From: Streptomyces spinoverrucosus
Lineage (GTDB): Bacteria; Actinomycetota; Actinomycetes; Streptomycetales; Streptomycetaceae
Assembly: GCF_015712165.1 (NCBI RefSeq)
Contig: NZ_JADPZX010000002.1
Span: 186,001-250,000 of the forward strand
Direction of reading: 5' to 3'
Length of the DNA: 64,000 nucleotides
Below the pieces are notes generated by a model. It was not told where the DNA came from and did no database searches. It saw only the letters and a program-made list of their open reading frames with translations. Made by a program: the position numbers and the translations under genes. This document shows, piece after piece, positions 41,503-50,890 of the stretch; the first letter of the stretch is position 1; every line of letters begins with the position of its first letter.

Positions 41503-43116
41503 CTACACGTCATCCGTGCGCCGCCCGCGCGCGCCGGCGGCGATCGCCCAGCCGATGCCGCCCGCCGCGACCAGCACCAGGGCGATCTCCGGCAGGACGC
41601 CGAGCCGGGTGGCGGGGGTCAGGGAGGAGCGCAGCGGCACCTCCTGGACCAGCGAGTCGGCGACGAACATGCCGGTCCGCTGGGTGATCGTGCCGTCCGG
41701 CAGGATGATCGCGCTGACGCCGCTGGTCACCGGTACCGCCACCGTCCGGCTGTGCTCGACCGCGCGGATGCGGGACATGGCGAGCTGCTGGTAGGTCATC
41801 TCGCTGCGGTCGAAGGTCGCGTTGTTGCTCGGCACGGAGATCAGCTGCGCGCCGTCGGTGACCTCGGAGCGCACGGTCCAGTCGAAGGCCGCCTCGTAGC
41901 AGGTGACGAGACCGACCGTGGCGCCGTCCATGTCGAACACACCCGGCTCGCTGCCCCGGCTGAAGTCCTGGCGGACCATCGACGTCCAGCTCTCGTTGAT
42001 CATGTCGAGCAGCGGGCGCAGCGGCAGGTACTCGCCGAACGGCTGGATCTGCCGCTTGTCGTAGGTGTCGACGGGCCCCTTCTGGGGGTCCCAGAGGATC
42101 TGCTCGTTGAGGAGCTTGCCGTCGCGTTCGACGACACCGCCGACCGAGATGGGCACACCGATCGCCTTGGCGGCACCGTCGATGACCGCGTAGGCGTCGG
42201 GGTTGGCGAAGGGGTCGATGTCGGAGGAGTTCTCCGGCCAGAGCACGAAGTCCGGCTTGGCCACCTTGCCCGCCTCGACCTCGGCGGCCAGGCGCTGCGT
42301 CTCGCGCGCGTGGTAGTCGAGGACGGCCCGCCGCTGGGAGTTGAAGTCGAGGCCCGCGCGCGGGACGTTGCCCTGGATGACGGCGACGGTGGTGGTGCCG
42401 TCCTCGGCCTTGTCGCTCACCAAGGGGCGGGCGGCCAGGGCGCCCACCACCGGCACGGCCACACTGAGCAGCGCCACGGCCGCCGCGCCCCGCCCTACCA
42501 CGCGTGTGCGTCGCGCCCGGAGGCTCAGGCGTACGACGTCGTACAGGCCGAAGCCGCACAGGACGACCGCGAAGCCGAGCACCGGGGTGCCGCCGACCGC
42601 GGCCAGCGGCAGGAAGACACCGTCCGCCTGCCCGAAGGCGATCTTGCCCCAGGGGAAGCCGTCGAACGGCACACGCGCGCGTGCCGCCTCACCGGCGATC
42701 CACACCGCTGCCGCCCACACGGGCGAGCCCGGCAGCTTGGACACCGCGGCGACACCCACGCCCACCAGGGCGACGAAGACCGCCTCGATCGCCACCAGGG
42801 CGAGCCACGGCCCGGGACCGACCTCCACACCGGTCCACACCAGCAGCGGCAGCAGGAAGCCGAGGCCGAAGAGGTAGCCGAGGCCGAGGGCCGCCTTCCA
42901 ACCGCGGCCGCGCAGCACCCAGCCGAAGACGGCGAAGGCCGGCAGGGCCAGCCACCACAGAGTGCGCGGCGGGAAGCTGATGTAGAGGAGCACTCCGGAG
43001 AGCGCTGCGGCGGCGGCCGGAACGAGACGGCGCAGCCACCGCGCGGCGCGCGACTCGGGCGCGGTTCGCGGGTGCAGGGCGTCCGACTCGTCCACGGAGG
43101 TTGCGGTGACGGTCAC
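41503..43116 (-). CDS. lnt: Apolipoprotein N-acyltransferase
   Basis: About 537 residues with a GTG start at 43116 (uncertain; signal weak). Residues 35-230 hold several membrane helices. The C-terminal half is a CN-hydrolase domain with the Glu-Lys-Cys triad: LWPENSSDIDPF, YDKRQIQPFGEYLP and LVTCYEAAFDW. One further helix is near the end. It N-acylates the diacylglyceryl-Cys of lipoproteins in the membrane. Streptomyces often has more than one lnt gene; which this is cannot be told here. The downstream NUDIX gene may be co-transcribed. Confidence 0.93.
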   Translation of the reverse strand: MTVTATSVDESDALHPRTAPESRAARWLRRLVPAAAAALSGVLLYISFPPRTLWWLALPAFAVFGWVLRGRGWKAALGLGYLFGLGFLLPLLVWTGVEVGPGPWLALVAIEAVFVALVGVGVAAVSKLPGSPVWAAAVWIAGEAARARVPFDGFPWGKIAFGQADGVFLPLAAVGGTPVLGFAVVLCGFGLYDVVRLSLRARRTRVVGRGAAAVALLSVAVPVVGALAARPLVSDKAEDGTTTVAVIQGNVPRAGLDFNSQRRAVLDYHARETQRLAAEVEAGKVAKPDFVLWPENSSDIDPFANPDAYAVIDGAAKAIGVPISVGGVVERDGKLLNEQILWDPQKGPVDTYDKRQIQPFGEYLPLRPLLDMINESWTSMVRQDFSRGSEPGVFDMDGATVGLVTCYEAAFDWTVRSEVTDGAQLISVPSNNATFDRSEMTYQQLAMSRIRAVEHSRTVAVPVTSGVSAIILPDGTITQRTGMFVADSLVQEVPLRSSLTPATRLGVLPEIALVLVAAGGIGWAIAAGARGRRTDDV

Positions 43117-43320
43117 TCCGGGAGTGTACGGCGGCCGGCTCAACAGCCGACAACATGGTCGGAACGCTCCCGGCCCGCCCGTGCCACATCGTTTCTGCAC
43201 AAGTCGGTGCCACGCATCCACAAATCACCCACAAGCCGTTACCGTGTGCCCGAGCCCAGGTCGTGCGGCGGGACGGCCGGGCCCGGCACAGGTCGGGAAG
43301 CGGCCGGTTGCGGGGGACGG

Positions 43321-44397
43321 GTGGGGTCCACAGGAGTGACGTCGGTGGCCGGTGCGCAGGCCGACGGCGGAAGACGGAGCGCCTCCGACGCGGCGGGTGT
43401 GATGGTGCTCGGCGCCTGCGCCCTGTGGGCGCTGATCACGGCGGCCGTGCACGGCGGGCGCCCGGAAGGCGTGCTGCTGGCGGTGCTGGCCGTGGCCGCC
43501 GGTTACGCCGCGGGCCGCATCTGCGGAGCCCTCGCGCCGGTCGCCGCGCCCTTGACCGGGGCGCTGGCCGGAGTCGGACTGGCGATCAGCGTTCCGCACC
43601 TCGCGCCGGGGCCGCAGCCCGGCGTGCCACTGGGCCACGCCGGCGCCACCGCCGCCCTCCTCGCGCTGTCCACCGGCGCGGCGTGCTGCGCCGCCCGGGC
43701 CACGGCCGTACCGGCGCTGCGGCCGGCCCTGTGGGCACTGGCCGCCGGGATCGTCGCGACGGCGGCCGTGCTCGGCACCACCGCCGGGGTCCTCGCGTGC
43801 GCCGCGGTGCTGCTGTGCTCGCTGGCGGCCGGCCGGATGGGCCGTCGAGGTGCGGGCCTCGCGGGGCTGGCCGCGGTGGCGGCGGTGGTGACCGGTCTGA
43901 CCTGGGCGATCGCCGGCGGTGCACTGCCCGAGGGGCTCGCCGCCTCCCTGGAGGGTCCGCTGACCCGGCACCGGGTGGAGCTGTGGCAGGACGCGCTGGC
44001 GCTGGCCCACCAGGACCCCGCCCTGGGCGTCGGTCCGGGGCGCTTCGGGGAGCTCAGCGCGACCTCGGTCGCGTCCCCGCTGTCCGACGGCAAGCCCCAC
44101 TCCGCGCTGCTGCAGCAGGCGGCCGAACAGGGGGCCATCGGGGTGGCACTGCTCGCGGCGGCCTTCTGCTGGGTGCTGTACGCCCTGTGGCGCACCGCGC
44201 GGCCCACACCCGTCGCACTCAGCGCGGGCGCGGCACTGACGGCGCTCGCGGTCATCGCCACGGTGGGCAACGCGCTCAGTTTCACGGCGGTGTCGGTGGG
44301 CGCCGGGCTGCTCGCGGGGCTGGCCACGGCACGCCCGCTGGCGGAGGAGCCGACGCGGCGGGAGAGCGTCGTACCGGGTGACCGGCGGCTGCCGTGA
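43321..44397 (+). CDS. O-antigen ligase-like polytopic membrane protein
   Basis: About 358 residues; GTG starts at 43321, 43336 or 43345 are possible and 43321 is chosen for the GGGGGA upstream. Eight or more Ala/Leu/Val-rich helices are visible. The segment LTRHRVELWQDALALAHQDP, then GVGPGRFGEL and KPHSALLQQAAEQGAIGVAL, matches the periplasmic loop of Wzy_C/O-antigen-ligase proteins, with the Arg and His residues typical of it. Function in a Gram-positive is unclear; such proteins may transfer glycans to a membrane carrier or be polymerases. Divergent from lnt. Confidence 0.8.
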   Translation: MGSTGVTSVAGAQADGGRRSASDAAGVMVLGACALWALITAAVHGGRPEGVLLAVLAVAAGYAAGRICGALAPVAAPLTGALAGVGLAISVPHLAPGPQPGVPLGHAGATAALLALSTGAACCAARATAVPALRPALWALAAGIVATAAVLGTTAGVLACAAVLLCSLAAGRMGRRGAGLAGLAAVAAVVTGLTWAIAGGALPEGLAASLEGPLTRHRVELWQDALALAHQDPALGVGPGRFGELSATSVASPLSDGKPHSALLQQAAEQGAIGVALLAAAFCWVLYALWRTARPTPVALSAGAALTALAVIATVGNALSFTAVSVGAGLLAGLATARPLAEEPTRRESVVPGDRRLP

Positions 44398-44427
44398 CCT
44401 GGGACCTGTCGTTTGGATCATGCCGGC

Positions 44428-44459
44428 GTCGCGGGGCCCCGGGCGGGCCGCCCCGCGAC
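44428..44459. terminator. Hairpin between convergent genes
   Basis: GTCGCGGGGC and GCCCCGCGAC form a perfect 10-bp stem around a GC-rich 12-base loop, between the O-antigen-ligase-like gene and the convergent membrane-protein gene whose stop is at 44461. Confidence 0.75.
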
Positions 44460-44460
44460 C

Positions 44461-45009
44461 TCAGCGCACCGCCCCCGGCGTGGTGGGCCGCAGCCGCTCC
44501 TTGATGATCCGTACGGCCGTCTCCGCGTTGTCCACGGTGACCGTGAACGTGTGGCCGTCCCACAGCCGCAGCGCCACGCCCTCACCCCGCCGTACGACGA
44601 CCGCGGTGCCCTTCTCGGGCCGCCAGCGGTAGCCCCAGCCGCCCCATTGCCGCGGGGTGACGTGCGGGACGAACTCCGCGCCCACCACGTGCGACAGCGG
44701 GATACGGCGGCGCGGCACACCGATGTGGCCGCAGCGCACTTCTAGGCACTCCTTGTCCACCCGCAGGGCGACGTGGACGAAGGCGAGGGTGCCGAACAGG
44801 ACCAGCAGTCCGGCGGCGATGCAGCCGACGACCGACATCACGAGCGGTGCGAGGCCGTCCTCCGTCCACGCGGAGGCGACGGCCAACTCGATGCCGAGCG
44901 CCAGGCAGGCGGCACCGACCAGCGCCAGCAGCCACTGGACCCGGTTGGTGGCCCGGCCGGTCCAGACGTCGGGAGGCGGGGTGTGCTCGCCGCGGGGGTG
45001 GTCCCTCAT
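44461..45009 (-). CDS. Small membrane protein with PH-like domain
   Basis: 182 residues from the ATG at 45009. Two hydrophobic helices lie near residues 25-45 and 58-80 (WLLALVGAACLALGIELAVA; MSVVGCIAAGLLVLFGTLAF). A beta-rich C-terminal domain (RVDKECLEVRCGHIGVPRRR, then IPLSHVVGAEFV) resembles bacterial PH-like domains. Conserved in Streptomyces as an uncharacterised membrane protein, as far as I recall. No enzymatic motif is seen. Confidence 0.8.
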   Translation of the reverse strand: MRDHPRGEHTPPPDVWTGRATNRVQWLLALVGAACLALGIELAVASAWTEDGLAPLVMSVVGCIAAGLLVLFGTLAFVHVALRVDKECLEVRCGHIGVPRRRIPLSHVVGAEFVPHVTPRQWGGWGYRWRPEKGTAVVVRRGEGVALRLWDGHTFTVTVDNAETAVRIIKERLRPTTPGAVR

Positions 45010-45115
45010 ACCATCGAGACTACTCAGGTTTCGCTGAGCGGGTACCGGGTCGCGCACAGTTACTGGCCGGGCGGGGCTCGGCGCGGACTGAGGGCTTCCG
45101 TTCAGTTGCCGACGG

Positions 45116-45901
45116 TCACAGAACCGGGCTGGCGGCCGTGAGCAGGCGGCCTTCCTCGTAGGTCAGGGCAGCCGCGGGCAGCGCGCCCTCGCGGCCGCTC
45201 AGCAGCACCGTCACACTGCCGAGCGGGGTGGCGCCGGGCTCGGGACGCGCGCCGATCCGGCGCAGTGCCTGGGCGGCCACCGCTCCGGCGGAGCCGTGCA
45301 GAACGAGCGGGGGCAGGCCGGGGCGCTGCACGGCGGCGCGGATGCGTTCGGCGACCAGTTCGTAGTGGGTGCAGCCCAGAACGACGGTGGTGACGTCGTC
45401 CGGGGTCAGCTCGGCGGCAGCGGCGACGGTGGCGTCGATGGCCGTCTCGTCGGCGCGTTCGACCGCTTCCGCGAGCCCCCAGCACGGCACCTCGGTGACG
45501 TCCACGCCCGCGGCGAAGTTCTCGATGAGTCCCCGCTGGTAAGGGCTGCCGGTGGTGGCGGGTGTGGCCCAGATCGCGACGGGGCCGCCGCCGGCCGCGG
45601 CCGGCTTGATCGCCGGGACCGTGCCGATGACCGGCAGCGCCGGTTCCAGGCGGGCCCGCAGGGCGGTCAGGGCGTGCACGGTCGCCGTGTTGCAGCCGAC
45701 GATGAGGGCGTCGGGCCGGTGCCCGGCGGCCGCCTCGCCGACGGCCAGGGCGCGCTCGGTGAGATCCTCCGGCGTGCGCGGCCCCCAGGGCATGCCGTCG
45801 GGGTCCAGGGAGAGGACGAGATCGGCGTCGGGGCGGAGGCGCCGTACCGCTGCGGTGGCCGCCAGCAGACCGATTCCGGAGTCCATGAGCGCGATCTTCA
45901 C
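45116..45901 (-). CDS. Glutamate racemase-like (Asp/Glu racemase superfamily) protein
   Basis: 261 residues from the GTG at 45901. The MurI motifs are present: MDSGIGLLAATAAVRRL, the first catalytic Cys in IVGCNTATVHAL (near 70) and the second in VLGCTHYELVAERI (near 180). The fold should be two-domain racemase and the reaction L-Glu to D-Glu. It differs from housekeeping MurI at DSGIGL (usually DSGVGG), so it may be a second, specialised racemase. Divergent from the HpnB-like gene by 57 bp. Confidence 0.85.
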   Translation of the reverse strand: MKIALMDSGIGLLAATAAVRRLRPDADLVLSLDPDGMPWGPRTPEDLTERALAVGEAAAGHRPDALIVGCNTATVHALTALRARLEPALPVIGTVPAIKPAAAGGGPVAIWATPATTGSPYQRGLIENFAAGVDVTEVPCWGLAEAVERADETAIDATVAAAAELTPDDVTTVVLGCTHYELVAERIRAAVQRPGLPPLVLHGSAGAVAAQALRRIGARPEPGATPLGSVTVLLSGREGALPAAALTYEEGRLLTAASPVL

Positions 45902-45958
45902 CCGGCCACGATAGACGATGGGCCACTTGCGGCCGGTCCGGTGGGGCAGACTGCGCGG

Positions 45959-47134
45959 GTGAGCGCCTTCCTGTGGATCGCGGGCGGATCCCTCGCCGCC
46001 TGGCTGTGGCTGCTGCTCTGTCAGGGCTTCTTCTGGCGTACGGACGTTCGGTTGCCGCACCGGACGGAACCTGTTGTCTGGCCGTCCGTGGGTGTCGTCG
46101 TCCCCGCGCGCGACGAGGCCGCGGTGCTGCCGGCCAGCCTGCCGTCGCTGCTCACGCAGGACTATCCGGGGCGGGCCGAGGTCTTCCTGGTGGACGACGG
46201 CAGTACGGACGGCACCGGGGAGCTGGCGCGCGAGCTGTCGCGTCGGTACGGCGGGCTGCCGCTGACGGTCGACTCGCCCGGCGAGCCGCCCGCGGGCTGG
46301 ACCGGCAAGCTCTGGGCGGTGCGGCACGGCATCGGCCTCGCACGCGCGCGTGCCCCCGAATACCTGCTGCTGACGGACGCCGACATCGCGCACGCGCCGG
46401 ACAGTCTGCGCGAACTGGTGGCGGCGGCAGGCACCGGCGGCTTCGACCTCGTCTCCCAGATGGCGCGGCTGCGCGTCGAGAGTCTGTGGGAGCGGCTCGT
46501 CGTGCCGGCCTTCGTCTACTTCTTCGCACAGCTGTACCCGTTCCGCCGGATCGGCCGGAAGGGGGCGCGGACCGCCGCCGCGGCGGGCGGCTGTGTGCTG
46601 CTGCGCACCGAGGCCGCCGAGCGGGCGCGGATCCCCGACGCCATCCGGCACGCCGTCATCGACGACGTGGCACTCGCGCGGGCCGTCCGGGGCATCGGCG
46701 GCCACCTGTGGCTGGGACTCGCCGAGCGGGTGGACAGCGTGCGCCCCTACCCCCGACTGCACGACCTGTGGCGCATGGTCGCGCGCAGCGCCTACGCCCA
46801 GCTGCGGCACAACCCCCTCCTGCTGGCCGGGACGGTCGCGGGGCTCGCGGTCGTATACCTCGTGCCGCCGCTGGCGCTGGTCGTGGGCCTGGCTCTGGGG
46901 AGTACGGCGACCGCCGTACTGGGTGCCCTGGCATGGCTGGTGATGACGGGGACGTACCTGCCCATGCTCCGCTACTACGAGCAGCCGCCGTGGCTCGCTC
47001 CCCTCCTGCCGTTCACCGCGCTTCTCTACCTCCTCATGACGGTCGATTCCGCGGTGCGGCACTACAGGGGGCGCGGTGCGGCCTGGAAGGGCCGCACCTA
47101 CACGCGTCCGGACACCGTCCCCGACGAGGGATGA
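45959..47134 (+). CDS. HpnB-like family 2 glycosyltransferase, membrane-bound
   Basis: 391 residues from the GTG at 45959. An N-terminal helix is followed by a GT-A domain: SVGVVVPARDEAAVLPASLP, VFLVDDGSTDGTGELARELS and LLLTDADIAHAP (the DxD site). TM helices follow at residues 290-370. Length and order match the hopene-associated transferase HpnB. No squalene-hopene cyclase or other hpn gene is near, so it is an orphan here. The acceptor lipid and sugar are unknown; carotenoid- or hopanoid-like lipids are candidates. Confidence 0.85.
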   Translation: MSAFLWIAGGSLAAWLWLLLCQGFFWRTDVRLPHRTEPVVWPSVGVVVPARDEAAVLPASLPSLLTQDYPGRAEVFLVDDGSTDGTGELARELSRRYGGLPLTVDSPGEPPAGWTGKLWAVRHGIGLARARAPEYLLLTDADIAHAPDSLRELVAAAGTGGFDLVSQMARLRVESLWERLVVPAFVYFFAQLYPFRRIGRKGARTAAAAGGCVLLRTEAAERARIPDAIRHAVIDDVALARAVRGIGGHLWLGLAERVDSVRPYPRLHDLWRMVARSAYAQLRHNPLLLAGTVAGLAVVYLVPPLALVVGLALGSTATAVLGALAWLVMTGTYLPMLRYYEQPPWLAPLLPFTALLYLLMTVDSAVRHYRGRGAAWKGRTYTRPDTVPDEG

Positions 47135-47147
47135 GTCCCAGAAGGCC

Positions 47148-48374
47148 TCACTTGCGACCGGGCGTCCAGTTCATGCCCCACCCGTAGGCCTGGTCGACGG
47201 CGCGCTGCATGCTCACTCCGCGGTCCGGCACCAGGTAGCGGGCCTCGCGCTGGACGACCAGGTCTCCGCCGGTGCTGGTGATGAGCGCGAGCGCGCACAC
47301 CGGCGAGGGGACCGTGCACTCGTCCAGGGAGAACTCGATCGGCGCGCCGAACTGCGGATGCAGGGTGACCGTGGCGTGCAGGTCGGCGAAGGAGTTGGCG
47401 CCCTCGTAGATGGTGACGAAGACGAGGATCCGCCGGAATGCCTGCTTGTGGTCGAGGTTGATGGTGAGGTTCTCGCCGCTCTCCAGGGCACCGGTGCGGT
47501 CGTCGCCGTCCAGGTGGATGTACGGCGGCCGGTGCAGCGACCCGAACGTGTTGCCGAGGGCCTGTACGACGCCCTTGCTGCCGTCGTTGAGTTCGTACAG
47601 GGCGCCGAGGTCGAGGTCGAGATCCGAGTGCCGGGCGACCGCACGGCCGCGCTTGCCGCCCCACCCGGAGAACTGTTTGCGCACCTGCCAGTTGAGGTTC
47701 ACGCGCATGGCGCCCGACGTTCCGCCCTGCTTGGTGAGCGAGACCGACGGGGAGGCCTTGGTGAGCGTGACCTTGGTGAGCTGGACGGGAGCAGGCGGTG
47801 TGGGCGGCGGCGCGGTCGTGGTCACCGGCGGCGCGCTGGGCGCCGTGTGCTGCGGCTCGTCCACCGTGATGCCGAAGTCCGTGGCCAGGCCCTCCAGGCC
47901 GCTGCTGTATCCCTGGCCGACGGCGCGGAACTTCCAGGCGCCCTGGCGCCGGTAGAACTCACCGAGCACGAAGGCCGTTTCCACGGTCGCGCCCGCGCTG
48001 TCGAACCGCGCGACCACCGTGCCCTTGGCGTCCTTGACCTCGATGTACAGGTCCTGCACCTGTGCGAACGTCCCACCGTCCGCCGACGCGGCGAGCACGA
48101 CCGTCTCGACCGCGGGCTCCACGCGCGCGAGGTCGACGAGCAGGGTGTCGACGACCCGGCCACCGGCATCCCGCTTGCCCTCGTGCCGGATCGCTCCGGA
48201 GGAGTGCTGCGGCTGGTTGTAGAAGACGAAATCCGCGTCCGAGCGGACCTTTCCGCCCACCAGCAGCAGCGCCGAGGCGTCCGTGTCGGGCACGCCCGGT
48301 CCGGAGCGCCACCCCAGTTCCACCCGCAGCGCCGTCGTCGGCACCGGGACGTTCGATCCCTTCGGCATTGACAT
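47148..48374 (-). CDS. Two-domain TerD-family protein
   Basis: 408 residues. The ATG at 48374 gives [20 protein letters not shown], the TerD N-terminus; upstream ATGs at 48386 and 48389 have poorer spacing. The first TerD domain (residues 1-185) has [20 protein letters not shown] and [21 protein letters not shown] Thr/Pro-rich linker (near 190-215) joins a second TerD-like domain (215-408) with [20 protein letters not shown] and [13 protein letters not shown], matching the acidic calcium-binding motif. TerD proteins are linked to tellurite and stress responses; in Streptomyces several influence development. Function here is inferred from family. Confidence 0.9.
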   Translation of the reverse strand: MSMPKGSNVPVPTTALRVELGWRSGPGVPDTDASALLLVGGKVRSDADFVFYNQPQHSSGAIRHEGKRDAGGRVVDTLLVDLARVEPAVETVVLAASADGGTFAQVQDLYIEVKDAKGTVVARFDSAGATVETAFVLGEFYRRQGAWKFRAVGQGYSSGLEGLATDFGITVDEPQHTAPSAPPVTTTAPPPTPPAPVQLTKVTLTKASPSVSLTKQGGTSGAMRVNLNWQVRKQFSGWGGKRGRAVARHSDLDLDLGALYELNDGSKGVVQALGNTFGSLHRPPYIHLDGDDRTGALESGENLTINLDHKQAFRRILVFVTIYEGANSFADLHATVTLHPQFGAPIEFSLDECTVPSPVCALALITSTGGDLVVQREARYLVPDRGVSMQRAVDQAYGWGMNWTPGRK

Positions 48375-48667
48375 GTCCGCCCCCATCACCTGTCACCACG
48401 CCAGGTCGCGTCCCGGCAGCCCATCGGGTTCTCTCTGCGTTCCAACCTATTGCCCGCGGCGTCGAACGCCCATCAGGTGCGCGGAAAGACGAGTGGCCAA
48501 CCGCCGGTAACCCCCTGGGAACTGAGCTTTTACACGATGACAACGCCGCTTGGTGCCCCTTTTTCCCAAGTTCGCTCGCATTGGGGATCCCACGTCACCG
48601 CGGACACGGAAAACAACCCTCTTATCGGTCTCCCCAACCAGCACATCGTGGGCTTAACTTATGTGCC

Positions 48668-49102
48668 ATGACCTCCCCCCGCTCCACCTATGGCGGCGGC
48701 TACTACTCCGCCTCCTTCCCGGACACCCCGATCTACGACTCGCTCGTGGCCGAGCGGGGCACCCCGCAGATCGCCCCGATCCGGGTCCCCGCCGCGTACG
48801 ACACGCCGGGCAGCCACCTTCCCGCGCTCCCGTCCGCGCTGCCCGCCCTCCCGGCGGCCCCCTCCCAACCCGCCTACGGCTACCCCCAGGCGCCGCAGCC
48901 CGCTCCGCTGCAGCAGGCGCCGACCGCGTACATCCCGCAGCAGGCCGCCGCACCGCGCGGTTACCCCGGCCCGCAGCCGCAGCAGCCGCGCCCCGCGGCG
49001 CCCGGCGGCACGGGGTACGAGGCGATGCGCCCGGCGGCTCCCCGGCCCACCCCGGCGCCGTACCAGGACCCGTACAACAACCAGCAGTACCGCGGCTACT
49101 GA
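48668..49102 (+). CDS. Pro/Gln/Tyr-rich Streptomyces-specific protein
   Basis: 144 residues from the ATG at 48668. The N-terminal 45 residues (TSPRSTYGGGYYSASFPDTP, IYDSLVAERGTPQIAPIRVP) look conserved; I recall them as a DUF6643-like family. The rest is low complexity, rich in Pro, Ala, Gln and Tyr (YPQAPQPAPLQQAP, PYQDPYNNQQYRGY), probably disordered. No Shine-Dalgarno is obvious, so it may have a short or absent leader. Divergent from the TerD gene across 293 bp, which hold the two promoters but no other feature I can support. Confidence 0.75.
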   Translation: MTSPRSTYGGGYYSASFPDTPIYDSLVAERGTPQIAPIRVPAAYDTPGSHLPALPSALPALPAAPSQPAYGYPQAPQPAPLQQAPTAYIPQQAAAPRGYPGPQPQQPRPAAPGGTGYEAMRPAAPRPTPAPYQDPYNNQQYRGY

Positions 49103-49143
49103 TCTCCCCTGTGGCCCTCGCCGCCGCCTGGCACGATGGCCAC

Positions 49144-49968
49144 ATGGGGAATGCTGAGCTGCACTCGATCCACGTCCATCCGGTCAAGGCGTTCCGGGCC
49201 CTGGCGCTCCGGGAGGCCGTCGTGGAGCCCTGGGGGCTGGCCGGGGACAGACGCTGGGTGCTGATCGACGACGGGGGAAAGGTCGTCACGCAACGCCAGC
49301 AACCGCGCCTTGCGCTGGCCGCCGCCGAGCTCCTGCCCGGCGGCGGCCTCCGGCTGTCCGCGCCCGGTCTCGACCCGCTGACCGTGCCCGCCCCGGAGCC
49401 GGCCGGCACGGTCACGGTGGACATCTTCGGGGACAAGGTGGAGGGGGGCCTCGCCGACGACGCCGCGCACGCGTGGTGCAGTGCGTACGTCGGTGCGGGC
49501 ACACGTCTGGTCCACATGGACGACCCGGCCACGCGACGGCCGGTCGACCCGGACTACGCGCTGCCCGGCGAGACGGTCACGTTCGCCGACGGCTTTCCCC
49601 TGCTGCTCACCTCCGTCGCCTCGCTCGACGCCCTGAACTCGCTGATAGCCGAGGACGGTCTGGCCGCGGAGGGCCCACTCCCGATGAACCGCTTCCGGCC
49701 GAACGTCGTCGTCGCGGGAACCGCGCCCTGGGCCGAGGACGACTGGAGACGCATCGCCATCGGCGAAGTCGAGTTCCGCGTCGCCAAGATGTGCGGCCGG
49801 TGCGTCGTGACGACGACCGACCAGGGCACCGCCGAGCGCGGCCGGGAACCCCTGCGCACCCTCGGGCGGCACCGCCGGATCGGCGGAAAACTGATCTTCG
49901 GCCAGAATCTCGTGCCCCGGTCGCGGGGCACGATCCGGGTCGGTGACCCGGTCCGCGTCCTCGAATGA
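49144..49968 (+). CDS. MOSC-domain protein, YcbX/mARC-like
   Basis: 274 residues. The N-terminal beta-barrel domain (LHSIHVHPVKAFRALALREA, GDRRWVLIDDGGKVVTQRQQ) precedes the MOSC domain with RFRPNVVVAG, EVEFRVAKMCGRCVVTTTDQ and REPLRTLGRHRR. The Cys of MCGRC is the expected molybdenum ligand. YcbX-like proteins reduce N-hydroxylated compounds using molybdenum cofactor. The gene follows the Pro-rich protein gene by 41 bp. Confidence 0.92.
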   Translation: MGNAELHSIHVHPVKAFRALALREAVVEPWGLAGDRRWVLIDDGGKVVTQRQQPRLALAAAELLPGGGLRLSAPGLDPLTVPAPEPAGTVTVDIFGDKVEGGLADDAAHAWCSAYVGAGTRLVHMDDPATRRPVDPDYALPGETVTFADGFPLLLTSVASLDALNSLIAEDGLAAEGPLPMNRFRPNVVVAGTAPWAEDDWRRIAIGEVEFRVAKMCGRCVVTTTDQGTAERGREPLRTLGRHRRIGGKLIFGQNLVPRSRGTIRVGDPVRVLE

Positions 49969-50147
49969 GCGAAATCGCCGGGGAGTGCGGTCGGCGGGAA
50001 CCCCGAAGCGGGAGCCGGGCGTTGGGCTTTTCGTGAGTCGTTCATGAAAGGCCCGGGGGCACAGGTGATGTCGCTCTCTCTTTGACCCGGACCGCGTGTG
50101 CACGGCTCCGCCGGGGGTTGTCATGGAGCGGGAAGGGGGTGCGGGAG

Positions 50148-50750
50148 ATGCGCGCTGTTCGCGGCCTGTGGCGCTGGCGGCACAATCCGCTGCGCCGCAC
50201 GACCGATCTCGTGGAGGCCTGGGTGGCCCTGGCCGCCCTGCTGCTGATACTCCTCGTCGCGCCCGTGATCGGCTCCCTGGCCGGCTCCGCCGCCCAGGAC
50301 AGCCTGCGGCGGTCCGTCCGAGAGCAGCGGGAGTCCCGGCACCTGGTGACAGCCACCGTCGTCCGGGAGCTGCAGCGTTCCACGCTTGCCGCCGATCCCG
50401 AGTCGGCCTCGCGGGACAGCCGGACGCGCGTGCTCGCCCACTGGACCGCCCCGGACGGCACCGAGCACAACGGCTCGGTCCTCACCCGCCTCAAAGCCCC
50501 CGAGCCGGGCGACCGGTTCGCGATATGGACCGACGAGCAGGGACGCACGGTCGCCCGCCCGCTGGACCCCGCCACGGCGACGACGCACGCCGTGCTCGCC
50601 GGATTCGGCGCGGCACTGCTGACCGCGTGCCTGGTCGAGGCCGGCAGACGGCTGATCGTCTGGCGCATGGTCCTTCGCCGGTACGCGCGTTGGGACCAGG
50701 CATGGGACCGGGCCGGCCCGGACTGGGGCAGGACCGGCACCGGCAGCTGA
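50148..50750 (+). CDS. Membrane protein, Rv1733c-like
   Basis: 200 residues from the ATG at 50148 (GGAAGGGGG upstream); a GTG at 50139 is possible. RGLWRWRHNPLRRTTDLVEA is followed by a TM helix (ALAALLLILLVAPVIGSLAG) and a second near the C-terminus (LAGFGAALLTACLVEAGRRL). An extracytoplasmic domain of about 100 residues lies between (THWTAPDGT-like beta segments; RFAIWTDEQGRTVARPLDP). The arrangement matches actinobacterial Rv1733c-type proteins of unknown role. Confidence 0.82.
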   Translation: MRAVRGLWRWRHNPLRRTTDLVEAWVALAALLLILLVAPVIGSLAGSAAQDSLRRSVREQRESRHLVTATVVRELQRSTLAADPESASRDSRTRVLAHWTAPDGTEHNGSVLTRLKAPEPGDRFAIWTDEQGRTVARPLDPATATTHAVLAGFGAALLTACLVEAGRRLIVWRMVLRRYARWDQAWDRAGPDWGRTGTGS

Positions 50751-50890
50751 CAGCCTTCCGGCTCCGGTCAACCGGGCGTCCGCGCGCACGCTACGGTGGA
50801 CCGGCCGAAGCCAAGTTCGGCATCACCGGCTGTGTCGCCCCGAGGGCGAACGAGCCATCAGTACGACCGAGGTGGGGGCACAACAACGCC

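Noticed and set aside
41461..43320. Very long plus-strand frame leading into the O-antigen-ligase-like gene
   Set aside because: Its first 600 codons are antisense to lnt and have no domain; only the part after about 43321 has membrane-protein character.
45116..45901. Housekeeping glutamate racemase murI
   Set aside because: The motifs fit the superfamily, but DSGIGL deviates and no cell-wall neighbours are present, so the gene symbol was withheld.
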